A stretch of 64,000 nucleotides of DNA from Diabrotica undecimpunctata (taxonomy: Eukaryota; Arthropoda; Insecta; Coleoptera; Chrysomelidae), in NCBI RefSeq assembly GCF_040954645.1, contig NC_092804.1, positions 39,027,753 through 39,091,752 on the forward strand, written 5' to 3'. Below the pieces are notes generated by a model that saw nothing but the letters and a program-made list of their open reading frames with translations, was not told where the DNA came from and did not search any database. Position numbers and translations under genes: made by a program. Within the stretch, counting starts at the first letter, position 1; each line of letters opens with the position of its first letter. This document shows, piece after piece, positions 11,075-21,427 of this stretch.

Positions 11075-11331
11075 CGACTTTTTTGGAAAATAGTTCATTC
11101 GATTATATGAACTTTATGTCAACCTCTAGTTTAAGAATACTACACAGAAAAATCATAATACATATTCTCACGTTAGTAATTCCACTGTAAATCAAAAGAA
11201 AAAAACAGAAAAAAGGGGGAGTATAGGGGGAAGCCAAGTAGTAGGAATAGGAAACTTTCGTACGTATTTTTTGATGTCCCAAAACTAACATTCTCAGAAA
11301 AAAATTTTCGTCTCTGACGACTGGAGTATAA
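11075..11331. repeat. Partial copy of foldback element FB1
   Basis: The end of this stretch (TTTCGTCTCTGACGACTGGAGTA, spanning about 11309-11331) is the same terminus as the right end of FB1 at 8510-8531. Upstream it shares the G-rich 'GGGGGAAGCC' block and the 'CCCAAAACTAA(C)ATT' block with FB1. Only one arm is present. Confidence 0.6.
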
Positions 11332-11544
11332 ATAAATTACTATATTTATAACAAAACTAATGCATCTCTGGCATTTTCTAATGCGTTTTTTAGATGGCTC
11401 TATTCGATTTACATCGGATTAAAAAAATGAAGAAAATTGCTGTATTAGAAATCGGGAAAATACATTTTTTTACGTATATTGATTTTGATATTTGAAATTC
11501 AATTTTCTTCAACCTATTTTTTTGATATTTTTTATGCGCATCAT

Positions 11545-11925
11545 CATCATTTTTGGCTCGACAATCCTCAGTGGATCCTGGCCTGCTCTAAGATTCGTCG
11601 CATTCTCTTCCTGGCAACGTCTTGCCATTGTCTGATCTCTAGTATCCCTAAGTCGGTCTCAACTCCATCTAACCCCCTAATTCGCGTTTGGCCTCTGCTT
11701 CTTTTTCTTATAGGTGTTCATGTCGTAGGCTTTTTAGCAATTATATTGTCAGGCATTTGTATTATGTGTCCAGTACATCTAAGTAGCTGTGTTTTAATGA
11801 ACGTTATGACATCTGGTTCATTAAAAAGTTGGTATAATTCAAAATTATACCTTCTGCGCCACTGTCCTTGGTCGTTTATAGCTCTAAATATTTTAAGGAG
11901 TATCTTACACAGATATGTTAAATAA
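11545..11925 (-). pseudogene. LINE C-terminal fragment (minus strand)
   Basis: Reading the minus strand from 11925 gives 'LKIFRAINDQGQWRRRYNFELYQLF', 'VITFIKTQLLRCTGHIIQM' and then 'LEIRQWQDVARKRMRRIL'. This is the conserved post-RT C-terminal region of many insect LINEs (the 'IK..RLRWAGHV.RM' block). There is no RT core, so only the 3' coding end survives. It abuts the plus-strand LINE that starts at 11915. Confidence 0.7.
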
Positions 11926-12453
11926 ATTGGACTTTGCATGTTCGAAAGTGGGCCTCAGAATAAACTTGTCCAAAACTAAGTTTATGACTAATATGGTCTC
12001 CAATAACCATTTAACTATTCAAAACAAAGTGCTAGAACTGGTGGAGAAATATTCGTATTTGGGTCACGAAATAAGAATCAGCAGGGATAACCAAACATGC
12101 AAAAACCAAAGACGAATTACTTTAGCGTGGGCAGCCTTTGGAAAACTGCGAGATACACTTAGGGCCAACATACCAATTAGTATATAATATATATACTGGT
12201 AATGGTAATACACATTTGACCAATGTGTATTACCGATCATGACCTATAGGGCGGAAACTGTGACTCTAACCAAAACTACGGCTTCGAAATTGAGAGTGGC
12301 ACAGAGTCGAATGGAACGGTCTATGCTGGGAGTGACATTGCGGTGTAACGATGAGTCCAAGCCATCACCGTTAAACCAGCGTGCGCGCGAACCAACCCAT
12401 GAAGTAGGAATGTATCGACAGTAGAAAGGGCAAAACTAATTACCAAGCTCCGC

Positions 12454-12460
12454 TATATAA
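12454..12460 (+). promoter_or_regulatory. TATA box of the solo LTR
   Basis: TATATAA lies 110 bp into the LTR. Transcription would start some 25-35 bp downstream, placing the hairpin cluster at 12531-12690 near the 5' end of the retroelement RNA. Confidence 0.6.
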
Positions 12461-12530
12461 ACCGCAACATTTCCTCATAGAGAGAGAATCGACAGGTATT
12501 GACTGAAGGTTCTCTTCTTCCCTACCCCGG

Positions 12531-12690
12531 CTTGTAGACGTGTTGAGTTCACAAGTTGTTCCGTCCCATACCGCCGTTACCCGAAGAGCGTGTTGAGCTC
12601 TTCACTACCCGTACTCTGAAGCAGTCGTGTTGAGACTGTCGAGGAGTGTCCTATTAACCCGAATCACTTAAGGGACGTGTTGAGTTCCTT
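12531..12690 (+). promoter_or_regulatory. Four hairpins with identical GTGTTGA loops
   Basis: Hairpin 1: CTTGTAGAC 12531-12539 / GTTCACAAG 12547-12555 (one A-C mismatch, one G-U). Hairpin 2: GAAGAGC 12583-12589 / GCTCTTC 12597-12603 (perfect). Hairpin 3: GCAGTC 12621-12626 / GACTGT 12634-12639 (one G-U). Hairpin 4: AAGGGAC 12670-12676 / GTTCCTT 12684-12690 (one G-U). Every loop is GTGTTGA closed by C-G. Stem sequences differ but pairing is kept, the pattern expected when RNA structure is selected. The role (Gag binding, packaging, translation or stability) is unknown. Confidence 0.8.
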
Positions 12691-12893
12691 TCCTTTCTTT
12701 GTACCTATCGTCCGCTGTTATTGAATCGATACAACGTTCCCGTAAAATTTCAAATACACACTCGCTTGCCGATAAGACTAATTTCATATGACAAGGTCAA
12801 ACTTAATTTGAATAAATAGGCCAGGTACTGAGAAGACTAAACCAAATTGTAAATATGTACATAAGATTTTTGTCAATTTAATTTAAGGAAGAC

Positions 12894-12899
12894 AATAAA
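12894..12899 (+). terminator. Polyadenylation signal of the solo LTR
   Basis: AATAAA about 80 bp before the end of the LTR, followed by T-rich sequence, as expected at the R/U5 boundary of an LTR. A second AATAAA-like AATAAAT lies near 12813. Confidence 0.55.
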
Positions 12900-13043
12900 G
12901 TTTTATTTTTATTTTGAACTCTGTCTCTGACTGTCTAAAAGCTACCCGGATAGTGACTCCCACGAGAGGACATCACAGCGGGACAGAATAAGAAACGAAG
13001 ATCTGCGAAGAAGGACCAGTATTGCTGATGTTGTGGAACGCAT

Positions 13044-13224
13044 CTTCTTCTTCATGTACCATGTCCTTTCAGAACGTTGGTTACCATCATAGATATCTTA
13101 ATTTTATTCACTGCCACCCTAAATAGCATGCTTGTAACTTGCAAGTTCTTCAATCATGAGGTTCTTCTTCGTCCTGGACTGCGTTTGCCTGCTATTTTTC
13201 CTTGCATGATATTTTGTAGCAACC
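13044..13224 (-). mobile_element. 5'-truncated LINE tail insertion (181 bp)
   Basis: The insert is bounded by a 13-bp direct repeat TTGTGGAA(C/G)GCAT at 13031-13043 and 13225-13237 (one mismatch). On the minus strand it ends in (GAA)n. It encodes the C-terminal 'LLQNIMQGKIAGKRSPGRRRTS' block of the same LINE family seen at 2582-4080 and 21250-22420. It is a severely truncated retrotransposition product inside the RTE-like LINE. Confidence 0.8.
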
Positions 13225-13504
13225 TTGTGGAAGGCATAGCGATACTAAAGATACTAAAATGGAATTGGGCAGGCCATGTAGTGAGAATGCATGACTCACG
13301 ATTGACGAGCAAAATTACACATCGGAGACCAAGAACAGACAAAACGTAGTAGAGGAAGACCACCTACACGTTAGGTTGACGACATCAGGCGTATCACGGC
13401 AACAAATTGGCAACAAAGAGCACAAAATCGCAAAGAATTGAGGAGTTTAAGGGAGGATGTCCAGCAGTGGACGTTATAAATGAAGGCTGGATGATGATGA
13501 TCTT

Positions 13505-13800
13505 ACACTCTAATATTCCCAGAAGTCTTCCATCCTTTTGCGTTAAAGTTCATGTTTCCGCCCCGTATGTGAGAAGTGTTTTGACCTCAGCAGTGTTTTT
13601 TATATAGTAATTTTAGTTTTTTTTGGATATTTCTTGAGTGGATTTGTTTTTAAAGTCCATAGTATGCCCTATTTGTAAAGTTTATTCGTTTTTTAATTTC
13701 TTTGCTTGTTTTGTTAGTAGTCGTCACTAGCGAACCAAGGTATGTGAAGATTGTGAAGCTGCCAACACGTTCAAAAATATGACTTCCAAAGGATGTTTCC
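13505..13800 (-). pseudogene. LINE fragment (minus strand)
   Basis: Minus-strand translation shows 'FGSFTIFTYLGSLVTTTNKTSKEIKKRI' near 13740-13660, the conserved 'YLGS' block just after the RT palm, followed by degraded C-terminal sequence. No complete domain remains. Confidence 0.55.
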
Positions 13801-14996
13801 TGTTCCTTATTTGCTATAATATCTTAAGTTACCAAAATGTACTTAAAAACTACACACTGTGTAGTAGTTTTTAATCAATGACAGATACATACGAAACGCA
13901 ACGGCGATCTTCTGTAAAGCATTAAATACACTATCTACAATAATACCAGTACAGAATACACCACCCAACGTGTGAGTGGTGTATTCTGTGATATCGGTAT
14001 CAGCAAGTCAACCGTTCTTCCTCCCTCAACCCGGGCAAAACTAGTTTATGTCGCTGTATGAATCATTCAAGGTTATTCTCCCTATTGAAAAACAAGATGC
14101 TGAATATACGAGCTATCTATGAGTTAACACAAAGTTTACCGAAGGAAACACGAGATCGTCAATATAAGGGAAACTGCCACACATAAGTGCAGCTCGTGCA
14201 AAACTGTCAAGTGACTAAAAGTATCTAAAAAAAATCTCAATTAAAATTAATCTCTATTTAAATGTGAAAATATAACTCATCCTCTATACTGTTGTGTGTA
14301 CAGTTTGTTCATGCTACTGGTTATATTGGTTTAAGTATAGTAAATTAAATTTATATTTTATTTTTGGTGATCTACTGTTCGCATGTTTAAAAGTGTTTTA
14401 ATTTTAGTACCTACTATTTTCTATTTGTCTGAGTTCTTGGTATATTTTAATAGATAGTTTGTTTCAGTAGTTTATTATAGGTATTATAGATGTATCCACA
14501 GCTATAGTTAATATAACTAATAAGAGTAATAAGTACTGTATCACTCTACTTTATTTCTAAAATTTTCTTAACAGCCCGCTAAGCGTATTTTTTACCCAGC
14601 GACGTCGAGCTACGATGCGAAGTAATTTTTGCAACAGCAACTTTAGAAATTGCGCTTATCATCGCTGCAATTTCAAGATGAAAAACTGAAAAGAAATTAA
14701 TAACTATGTCAACTTATGAGACAAAAAAAAATATAAAATATGCCATAGCTTTGGATCAGTTTCTTCTAAGGCGAGCTTTGAGTATTAAACAGTTTTTTTG
14801 CAAAAAGTTTGTATTCCAATTTCTCTGTTTTAATTAAAGAGAAGACAGTTAAAATTAAATTAAGATTTTGTACTGCGTTTTATTTTATAGTTTTTAGTTT
14901 AAACTTAGGTTATGTTTAAGTTTGATTATATTACATTAAGAATCATCGAACATTATAATATAGTCAGTGAACGGCTGAATTATGGAATATTATCAT
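13801..14996. other. AT-rich stretch, no gene recognised
   Basis: No recognisable coding sequence. A 'GTGTATTCTG' motif occurs in inverted orientation around 13947-13990 (CAGAATACACCACCCAACGTGTGAGTGG...), a small palindrome. The rest is AT-rich. Confidence 0.45.
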
Positions 14997-14998
14997 TA

Positions 14999-16990
14999 TT
15001 TCAAGAACCGTCGAGTTTTGAGGGAAATCCCGAAACAGGTCGATTTTTGTTATAAAATACCCATGTTATAACGTACATGGAGTATGGATGATGTCACCGG
15101 TCTAGATGTAGTGACGTAATCGTTAATTTGTTTAAATAGAAATCGGTATAATGCGACATCTCATTTAAACGAGAATTTAATTCTCTATTTAACGACATTA
15201 CATTTTTAACTAAAATTTTTTTTTAAGAGTAAAAAACAATTTTTTTGAAATTAAATTCAACTAAATTACAACTAATGATTTAATTAATAATGTACTTTAA
15301 AGTAACCAAATTATGCATAATAATTATTTTAAATTAAATGTTCGAAATGCCATCGATCGGTTTCTTGACAATATGCGAATCTACGGACACATTCATCGAG
15401 TACATTGCGGATGACTTCTGGAGTAATTAGACTCGTTTCATGACTAATTCTATCTTTTAAGTCCTGTAAGTTTTGGGGTCTATTGACATAAACTTTTGAT
15501 TTTATGTAACCCCACAGGAAAAAGTCTAGAGGTGTTAGATCTGACAACCTTGCTGGCCACTCTATAAAACCTCGTCTTTCAATCTACCTCCTGGGAAAGT
15601 AATGATTTAAAAATTGACGTACTTCACGTGGGTAATGCAAAGGGGCTCCATCTTGTTGAAACCAAATATTTTCACTAGGTAAATTTGGATTATTGGCATT
15701 TGGATACATGTTAGCAAGGACAGGTATAAGTCGATTTCTCAAAAAAGTTAAATAACGTTCTCCTGTTCCATTTTCTTCAAAGAAAAAAGGGCCAATAATT
15801 CTGTCATTAATGATCCCTGCCCATACATTTACTTTCTGAGGATATTGCGTGTGTGACTCAGACATCCAATGTGGGTTTTCTTGACTCCAATATCTGCAAT
15901 TTTGACAATTCACTGTACCATGTATAAAAATGTGGCTTCATAGGAAAAAAGGATTTGATTGATGAAATGTGGATTGCGGATACATAAATCCTGCATAATT
16001 TCAGAAAATTGAAGCCGGCGATCGGGATCGACGTCGTTTAATTCCTGATGTAGTTGAATTTTGTAGGGATGGTATTTTTCTTCTTTTTTTTTTTTTAAAC
16101 ACGTAACTTGTTGGGAAATATATTCACCCATTTGTGTTGAACTACTGTGAGGATTGTCATGTACATTTAATAAAATTTCAAGTTTCACATTGTCTTCAAT
16201 TTTAGGACGGCCAGCGTTTGGAATATGTTTAACGTGCCCAGTTTCTCCAAATTTTTGGACTATTTTACTTACTGTTGATTAGCTGATGGGTCTGTCTGGA
16301 TATTTTGCGTTGAATACATTGCATACCTCGTTCTGTGTTCTTTTTTTATCTCCGCATCCGCTAAGAATTAATATTTCTATGCGTTGTGTTTCATTTAGGT
16401 GAGCCATAATTTAGTATTCAAAAGTAAAAATTACAATTGACAACTGACAATTCACAAAATCAAAACATTTACGTCAATAAATAATACAGTAACTATGCCA
16501 CTATCATTTGCTTGAATTAACATTTGACAAAAAGTTTAAGTGTTTATGAGATAACTTTTTGTTTCCATTATTATTTTTACTTATTTTTGCTTTTTTAAGT
16601 ATTTACTTCAGAAAGTCATGGCAGGAACCGATGGATGGCATTTCGAACATTTAATTTAAAATAATTGTTATGCATAATTTGGTTATTTTAAAGTACATTA
16701 TCAATTAAATCATTAGTTGTAATTTAGTTGAAATTAAATTAAAAAAAATTGTTTTTGTACCCTTAAAAAATTATTTTAGTTAAAAATGTAATGTCGTTAA
16801 ATAGAGAATTAGATTCTCCTTCAAATGAGGTGTCGCATTATACCAATTTCTATTTAAAAAAATTAACGGTTATGTCACTACACCCACACCGGTGACGTCA
16901 TCCCTACTGCATGTACGTTATAAGATGGGTATTTTATAATAAAAATCGACCTGTTTCGGGATTTCCCTCAAAACTCGACGGTTCTCGAAA
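14999..16990 (-). mobile_element. Mariner-type element with ~360-bp inverted repeats
   Basis: Both ends carry TTTC(A/G)AGAACCGTCGAG next to TA (14997-14998 and 16991-16992). The inverted arms run about 14999-15355 and about 16630-16990. They share 'GAGGGAAATCCCGAAACAGG', 'TATAAAATACCCAT', 'TAACGACATTACATTTTTAACTA' and the 'ATGTTCGAAATGCCATC' block with few differences. The transposase relic between them is on the minus strand. Length is 1992 bp, longer than a standard 1.3-kb mariner because of the long arms. Confidence 0.85.
15329..16407 (-). pseudogene. DD41D mariner transposase, broken
   Basis: Minus-strand frame starting at ATG 16407 (MAHLNETQRIEIL). An N-terminal helix-turn-helix region (SGCGDKKRTQNEVCNVFNAKYP) is interrupted by a TAA in 'PIS*STVSKI'. 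The linker 'HPYKIQLHQELND' follows. The first catalytic position reads FSYEATF, where FSDEATF is expected, so the aspartate is lost to tyrosine. The second is WFQQDGAP and the third LSDLTPLDFFLWG, 41 residues apart counting one in-frame stop after FPRR. That spacing matches the DD41D (rosa-like) mariner group. The C-terminal 'RWHFEHLI' lies in the right position. It is an inactive copy with at least two stops and a catalytic substitution. Confidence 0.85.
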
Positions 16991-16992
16991 TA

Positions 16993-19390
16993 ATGGAATT
17001 GATTCTCGAGCAGCTCTTCTCCAAAAGTCCATTTCTGTTGCTTCTAATGCTTTTAAGTTTTTTCCTTTCAGTGGTCATACCATAGATTTTTTGTTTATTT
17101 TCTTTGGAGATTGTGTTGTCCCACAGTACACTGTTTAATTGCTTTTATCATAAGCTTTTTTAAGGTCCACGTAAAGGAAATGTATTGGTTGATTACGTGC
17201 TACTTTTTTTTCGATTAGCTGGGTAACAGTAAACAGATGGTCAATAGTTGATCTACCTGCTCTAAAGCTGGCCTGTTCTTCGGCCTTAATATCACAGAAT
17301 TTATCTTCCATTTTCTTTTTGATGAATTTCCCGTAAACTCTCGAGATGGTGCTAAGGACTGCGATTCATTGATAATTGTCACATACTTACACATCTTTAC
17401 TTTCCTTCTTATGTAATGTCGTGATAAACGATGTCCTTTACTCTTCCGGTATACTCTCTCTGTTAATACATTTTTGGTAAAGGCTAGCTAGCTGCTTATA
17501 TAATTTGATTGTACCATGCTTGACTAGCTCAGGTGGAATATTTCCAGGCCCTGGGGATTTTCTATTCTTTAATGCTTGGCATACCGTGCTACTTTGTCTT
17601 TGTCTCAATTCTAGTTGGGGAAGCTATTGTACTTGCACCTCTGATTGTGTTTGCGTTTGCAAATATTCTTCCCTTTCTTCCGCCAGTAGATTTGCGAAGT
17701 ATTCGTCCCATTTATCTAGGCTGATCGGTGAGATAATGTCTTTAGTCTTATCTTGTCGAAGAGATCGAAGTATTTTCCAGCTTTCGGTGTTTTTACTACC
17801 CCACAAGTAAGTGTTTATTATGGAGCAGTTTATTTCCCAGCTTTCGTTTTTCTTCTTAGTTATCGCACCTCGTACGTTTCTTTGGGCTGTTCGATATTCT
17901 TTTTTACTTTGATGCGTATTTTTATTTAAGTGTTTGTGGTATTTATCTCGTTTAATGTTTATTTTTTCTTCGATTTCTCCATCCTACCAATATGGCTTCT
18001 TCGTTCGGTTGTTTCATATTTACCCAGGGCTTCTTCTGCTGCACTTCTGAGACATTGTTTGACGTAAATTGTAAGGGTGCTCAACACTATCAAAGTTTTT
18101 TTGTAAAAGCTTTTCATCGAGTCGCTTTTTTACAGTGCCTTTGTGCTTTTATGGGTGAGGCTATCCAATTGTGTTTGGTTTCTATTGTTTTTTGCTCTTG
18201 TTCCTCATTGTGTTCTGTTTTCTTGGCTAGTCGTATGGGCATTATTTTAGCCTTTACTGGGTAGTGGCCGCTTCCACATGTGCTTCCCCTAAACCCTCTT
18301 ACGTCTTGTATATTGAGTTGCGTATTTTGTCGAGTGATTACATAGTCCATAATGAATTTCAAATTTCTTGATTGTTGGACCTAAGTGAATTTATGTATTT
18401 ATCGGAGCTGGGAAAAGCCGCTAGGTATTCTCAGGTTGTTTTGTTTTATGTTGATAAGCCTATCTCCATTGTCATTTCTAGTATCTTCTCCGAATTGACC
18501 AACTATTTTATCTTTAGTTTTTTTGCCCATTCTCGCATTTAGATCTCCTAATAGGAGTATTTCTCTTGATGTTCCTATTTTTGAGATTTCGTAGGAACTC
18601 TTCTTCATCTATTAATAAAGCGTTCTCGTTTACTGGATAGATACCAAGAATGATGACTTTACTACCATCCTGGGTTAGGTTAAGTTTGATGATGTGCTGA
18701 GTCACTGCTTTCCAGGATGTTATGTACCTTCTAAGTCTTTTTCTTATAAGTATGGCCACTCCTTGCTCTGCTCTTTTATCTTTCTGTATTCCTGAGAAAA
18801 AGTGGTCGTATTCTCCTAGGTTTTCTGAGCCTTGCATTTTCTTTTTAGTCTCAGTAAGTAGTAAAATATCCATTTTTAATTTATTGGCTTCCGAAATTAC
18901 GTCGTTGAGTTGATTGGAGAGCCCTTGAACGTTCCAAGTACGAATATTCATAGTCCGTTTTTGAAGCTTAAGTCGTCTTCGTTCGTTCAATTGTTTCCGA
19001 GGCCTGTTACAGGAAGTTTTAACCTTTAAAGTTTTTAACAAGTATCGAGAGGTTAACCCAATGCCTCAACCCCCATCCTGGAGGACTGCAGCTTTGATTT
19101 TGGAGTCCCGCTCCTAGACCGGTTGCTTTCTCTACGGCTCAAAGAGACTTGTCTTCCCTTTATTCCTCTTATTTCATCACCTAAAGGTTGGATTGCAACC
19201 TTTGCGATTGGATCCCCTAACCGTTTTGGTCTTTACCGTTATCCTGGTTAAAGGACCCTTAGCAGTTACTAGTTTCCCGGGTAAGGAAACACTTGGAATC
19301 TGCGGAAGGCTGGGATCGATTCACTTTTCCTGATAGGACTATCCAAAAAGGAATTACTATCCGCTACCCAGGGCTGTTGTATAAATTTTC
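16993..19390 (-). pseudogene. LINE with APE-type endonuclease and RT remnants
   Basis: Minus-strand LINE. The 5' region is non-coding (about 19390-19040). The endonuclease starts near 18955 with 'MNIRTWNVQGLSNQLNDVI' and 'LKMDILLLTETKKK', then 'YDHFFSGIQKDKRAEQGVAILI'. 'REILLLGDLNARMG' (the GDxN motif) lies near 18540, and 'GSGHYPVKAKI' (the terminal H motif) near 18270. RT begins near 17540 with 'KSPGPGNIPPELVKHG', followed by 'RAGRSTIDHLFTVTQLIEKKV' near 17260 and 'HFLYVDLKKAYDK' near 17180. The palm with the FADD box is missing: the sequence jumps to the C-terminal 'LKALEATEMDFWRRAARES' near 17030. There are frameshifts throughout. The 3' end is cut at the mariner boundary. Confidence 0.85.
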
Positions 19391-20394
19391 CCCACAGTAA
19401 AATGCTAATGCTGCCTTCACGAAATAAGCGACACGAAATAGCTAGATATTAACTAACAGCTGTTTTATGTACTTTCAAATGTACGAAAAATTATTAAAAT
19501 AAATAAACTTTTTAAATCAATGATACTAAAAATCTACTAAAAAAAATAAATACATAATAAAATTACTTATTAAATTTTAAAAATATTATTTTCAATTTAA
19601 AAATACAGAAAACATAGTATGAAGCTTCCCCCAGTTTACATAATCGCCTACTGTACCATTTTTGTTGTTTTGTTTTGTTTACTATTTTCTCATTTATTGA
19701 ATAAATATTTAATAAATTGTACCTAAAGACCATTATTTATATTTGTAAGCAAACAAACGACACAATATTTATCCAAACAGGGCAAAATCAATTTTGTAAA
19801 CAGGAAATAAAGTAATACCTTCAATAAGACATGAGAAAGGTTTATTTCGGTACGAAATTGAATTGATCAAAGATTTACGGTCCAGCCGGCTTCTGAAAAA
19901 TGTAAGAGCTGACTGTATTTATTAGTTTTCAAAATATCCTAAAATATACGATTTCGTTGGTTCTCTCTTTTAAAGTTAGCCCATTTTTAAACATACAATA
20001 AATTATTTTTCAACTGAAGAGCCAAACACTTTTTCTGTTTATTTTTTGAAACATTATTTTTGTGAAATTTCCGATTCCAACTGGCAAGTATTTTAAACAT
20101 CTTTTGTTCCTAACATTTTTAAAATAATTGATAAATATTTATTTAAAGCTTGTTTTTATTTCATCGTAATATAATGACACAAGACGAAGAACAGCTGGAA
20201 ATCCCAATACCTAATTTAACACCAAGAACTTATGTAATAGTAAAGTAGCTTTATATTTCAAAATATTGAAAATTTTTGTTATGAAAAGTTGCTTGGAATT
20301 AAAAACTATGTTTTAACATGCAATTAAATCCTTCTAAAAAAAATTACAAATTTTTCTTAAATTACGGATACACCAACATTATTATTTGTTACAA
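19391..20394. other. AT-rich stretch; 24-codon mini-frame at 20174-20248
   Basis: No family is recognised. A short frame with ATG at 20174 and TAG at 20246-20248 encodes MTQDEEQLEIPIPNLTPRTY plus four further residues. It looks more protein-like than its surroundings and could be an exon or transposon remnant, but nothing nearby supports either. Confidence 0.35.
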
Positions 20395-20550
20395 AAATAT
20401 GATAACTTTTTTATTATTAATTTTACGAAAAAAAGTTATTCCTTATAAAAAGTTGCATATTCTAAAACCTTAAATGCAACCATAAGATACCAAATTTTAT
20501 TATTCTTATACGAGCTGTCAATAAATATGAATTTCGTTCAAGAGTAAAGT
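20395..20550. repeat. Repeat copy, inverted partner at 22425-22590
   Basis: Blocks such as TTTTTTATTATTAATTT, CTTATAAAAAGTTG, 'TGCAACCATAAGATA' and 'AAGAGTAAAGTA' recur in inverted orientation at 22425-22590. Identity is roughly 80 percent by eye. This gives a 2-kb interval bounded by inverted repeats that encloses a MITE and a P-like element. Confidence 0.65.
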
Positions 20551-20551
20551 A

Positions 20552-21181
20552 CAGTCCATCTAATTTACAAACCGTTGCACGTCATTATCTACGTCAGAGA
20601 TCGAAGTTGACATAGTTGCAAAGTATAAAAAAATCCTGAATCCATTTTAAATCAAATAGATCACATAATTATTATTATACTCTTTACAACTATTTAAATT
20701 CTTACGTGACATTTTTGAAACAAAACACACTAATTTTGTTCTAAAAAGAACAGATTTTATTAAATAGGTAAAAATATAAAACAAGAGGTATTCACTTTAA
20801 AATTTAAAATAATAAAGTACAAAAAGTGTCAACACCGCAACTGTTAAATAAGTGTTACCAATTTATGCCAAAATTTCACCTTCGTTCGATTACAGTTACA
20901 GTGTGTTCCGAACAAATGTTCTTCATAAAAATGGTTTATAATGCATTAATACAAATTAAATGAAACATATTGTTGTCTATTTCTTTAAGTTAACATTCAT
21001 AGAAATCTTTAAATATTAGTTCTACGCGTATATAATAAAATATGTCTAGTGGCTGTAATGCCAGTGTAGTCTGATTCTAAAAAAGAACACACCTACTGCC
21101 TGAATATTTCGTGTTGGTATCATGTGACGTCACGGGCTATGACGCCGATGACGTGCAACGGTTTGTAAATTAGATGGACTG
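20552..21181. mobile_element. 630-bp MITE with perfect 33-bp inverted repeats
   Basis: The terminal inverted repeats (20552-20584 and 21149-21181) begin CAGTCCATCTAATTTAC and are perfect over 33 bp. TA flanks both ends (20550-20551 and 21182-21183). There is no coding capacity. TA duplication and structure fit a Tc1/mariner-mobilised MITE. The perfect repeats suggest fairly recent activity. Confidence 0.85.
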
Positions 21182-21427
21182 TAGGTACATTTATATGTGC
21201 ACACATCAAAATAACCTAGGGGACAAAAACAAAAGCGAGATTATTGAAGGATTTCAAATCTTCTTCTTCTTCAAGTGCCATATCCGCGGCGGAGGTCGGC
21301 AATCATCATAGCTATTCTAACTTTTCAGACGGCTGCTCTGAAAAGTTCATTTGATGTACATCCGTACCACTCTCTCAGGTTGCGCAGCCATGACATTCTA
21401 TGCCTCTTCTCCTTCCTTGGATCTTTC

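Larger units (their letters stand above)
12344..12977 (+). repeat. Solo LTR, probably of a Ty3/gypsy-type element
   Basis: A 634-bp unit begins TGTAACGATG and ends ACATCACA (5'-TG...CA-3'). It is flanked by a 4-bp direct repeat GCGG (12340-12343 and 12978-12981), and the interrupted LINE reading frame resumes exactly after it. It contains a TATA box and an AATAAA signal, so it has the promoter and polyadenylation layout of an LTR. No internal retroviral domain is attached, so it is the product of LTR-LTR recombination. The 4-bp duplication favours Ty3/gypsy but does not prove it. Four same-loop hairpins lie within it (separate entry). Confidence 0.85.
11915..13502 (+). pseudogene. RTE-like LINE 3' half, split by two insertions
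   Basis: The 5'-truncated LINE begins in the post-palm RT region ('LDFACSKVGLRINLSKTKFM'). It continues with 'KYSYLGHEIRISRDNQTCK', 'MTYRAETVTLTK' and 'RVAQSRMERSMLGVTLR' to 12343. After a solo LTR it resumes at 12982 with 'DRIRNEDLRRRTSIADVVERI'. After a LINE-tail insertion it resumes near 13238 with 'ILKWNWAGHVVRMHDSRL' and ends in a (GAT)n tail near 13490-13502. With both insertions set aside the reading frame is nearly continuous. The C-terminus matches the relics at 960-1450 and 40430-40880. The 3' GAT repeat is typical for this family. Confidence 0.85.
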
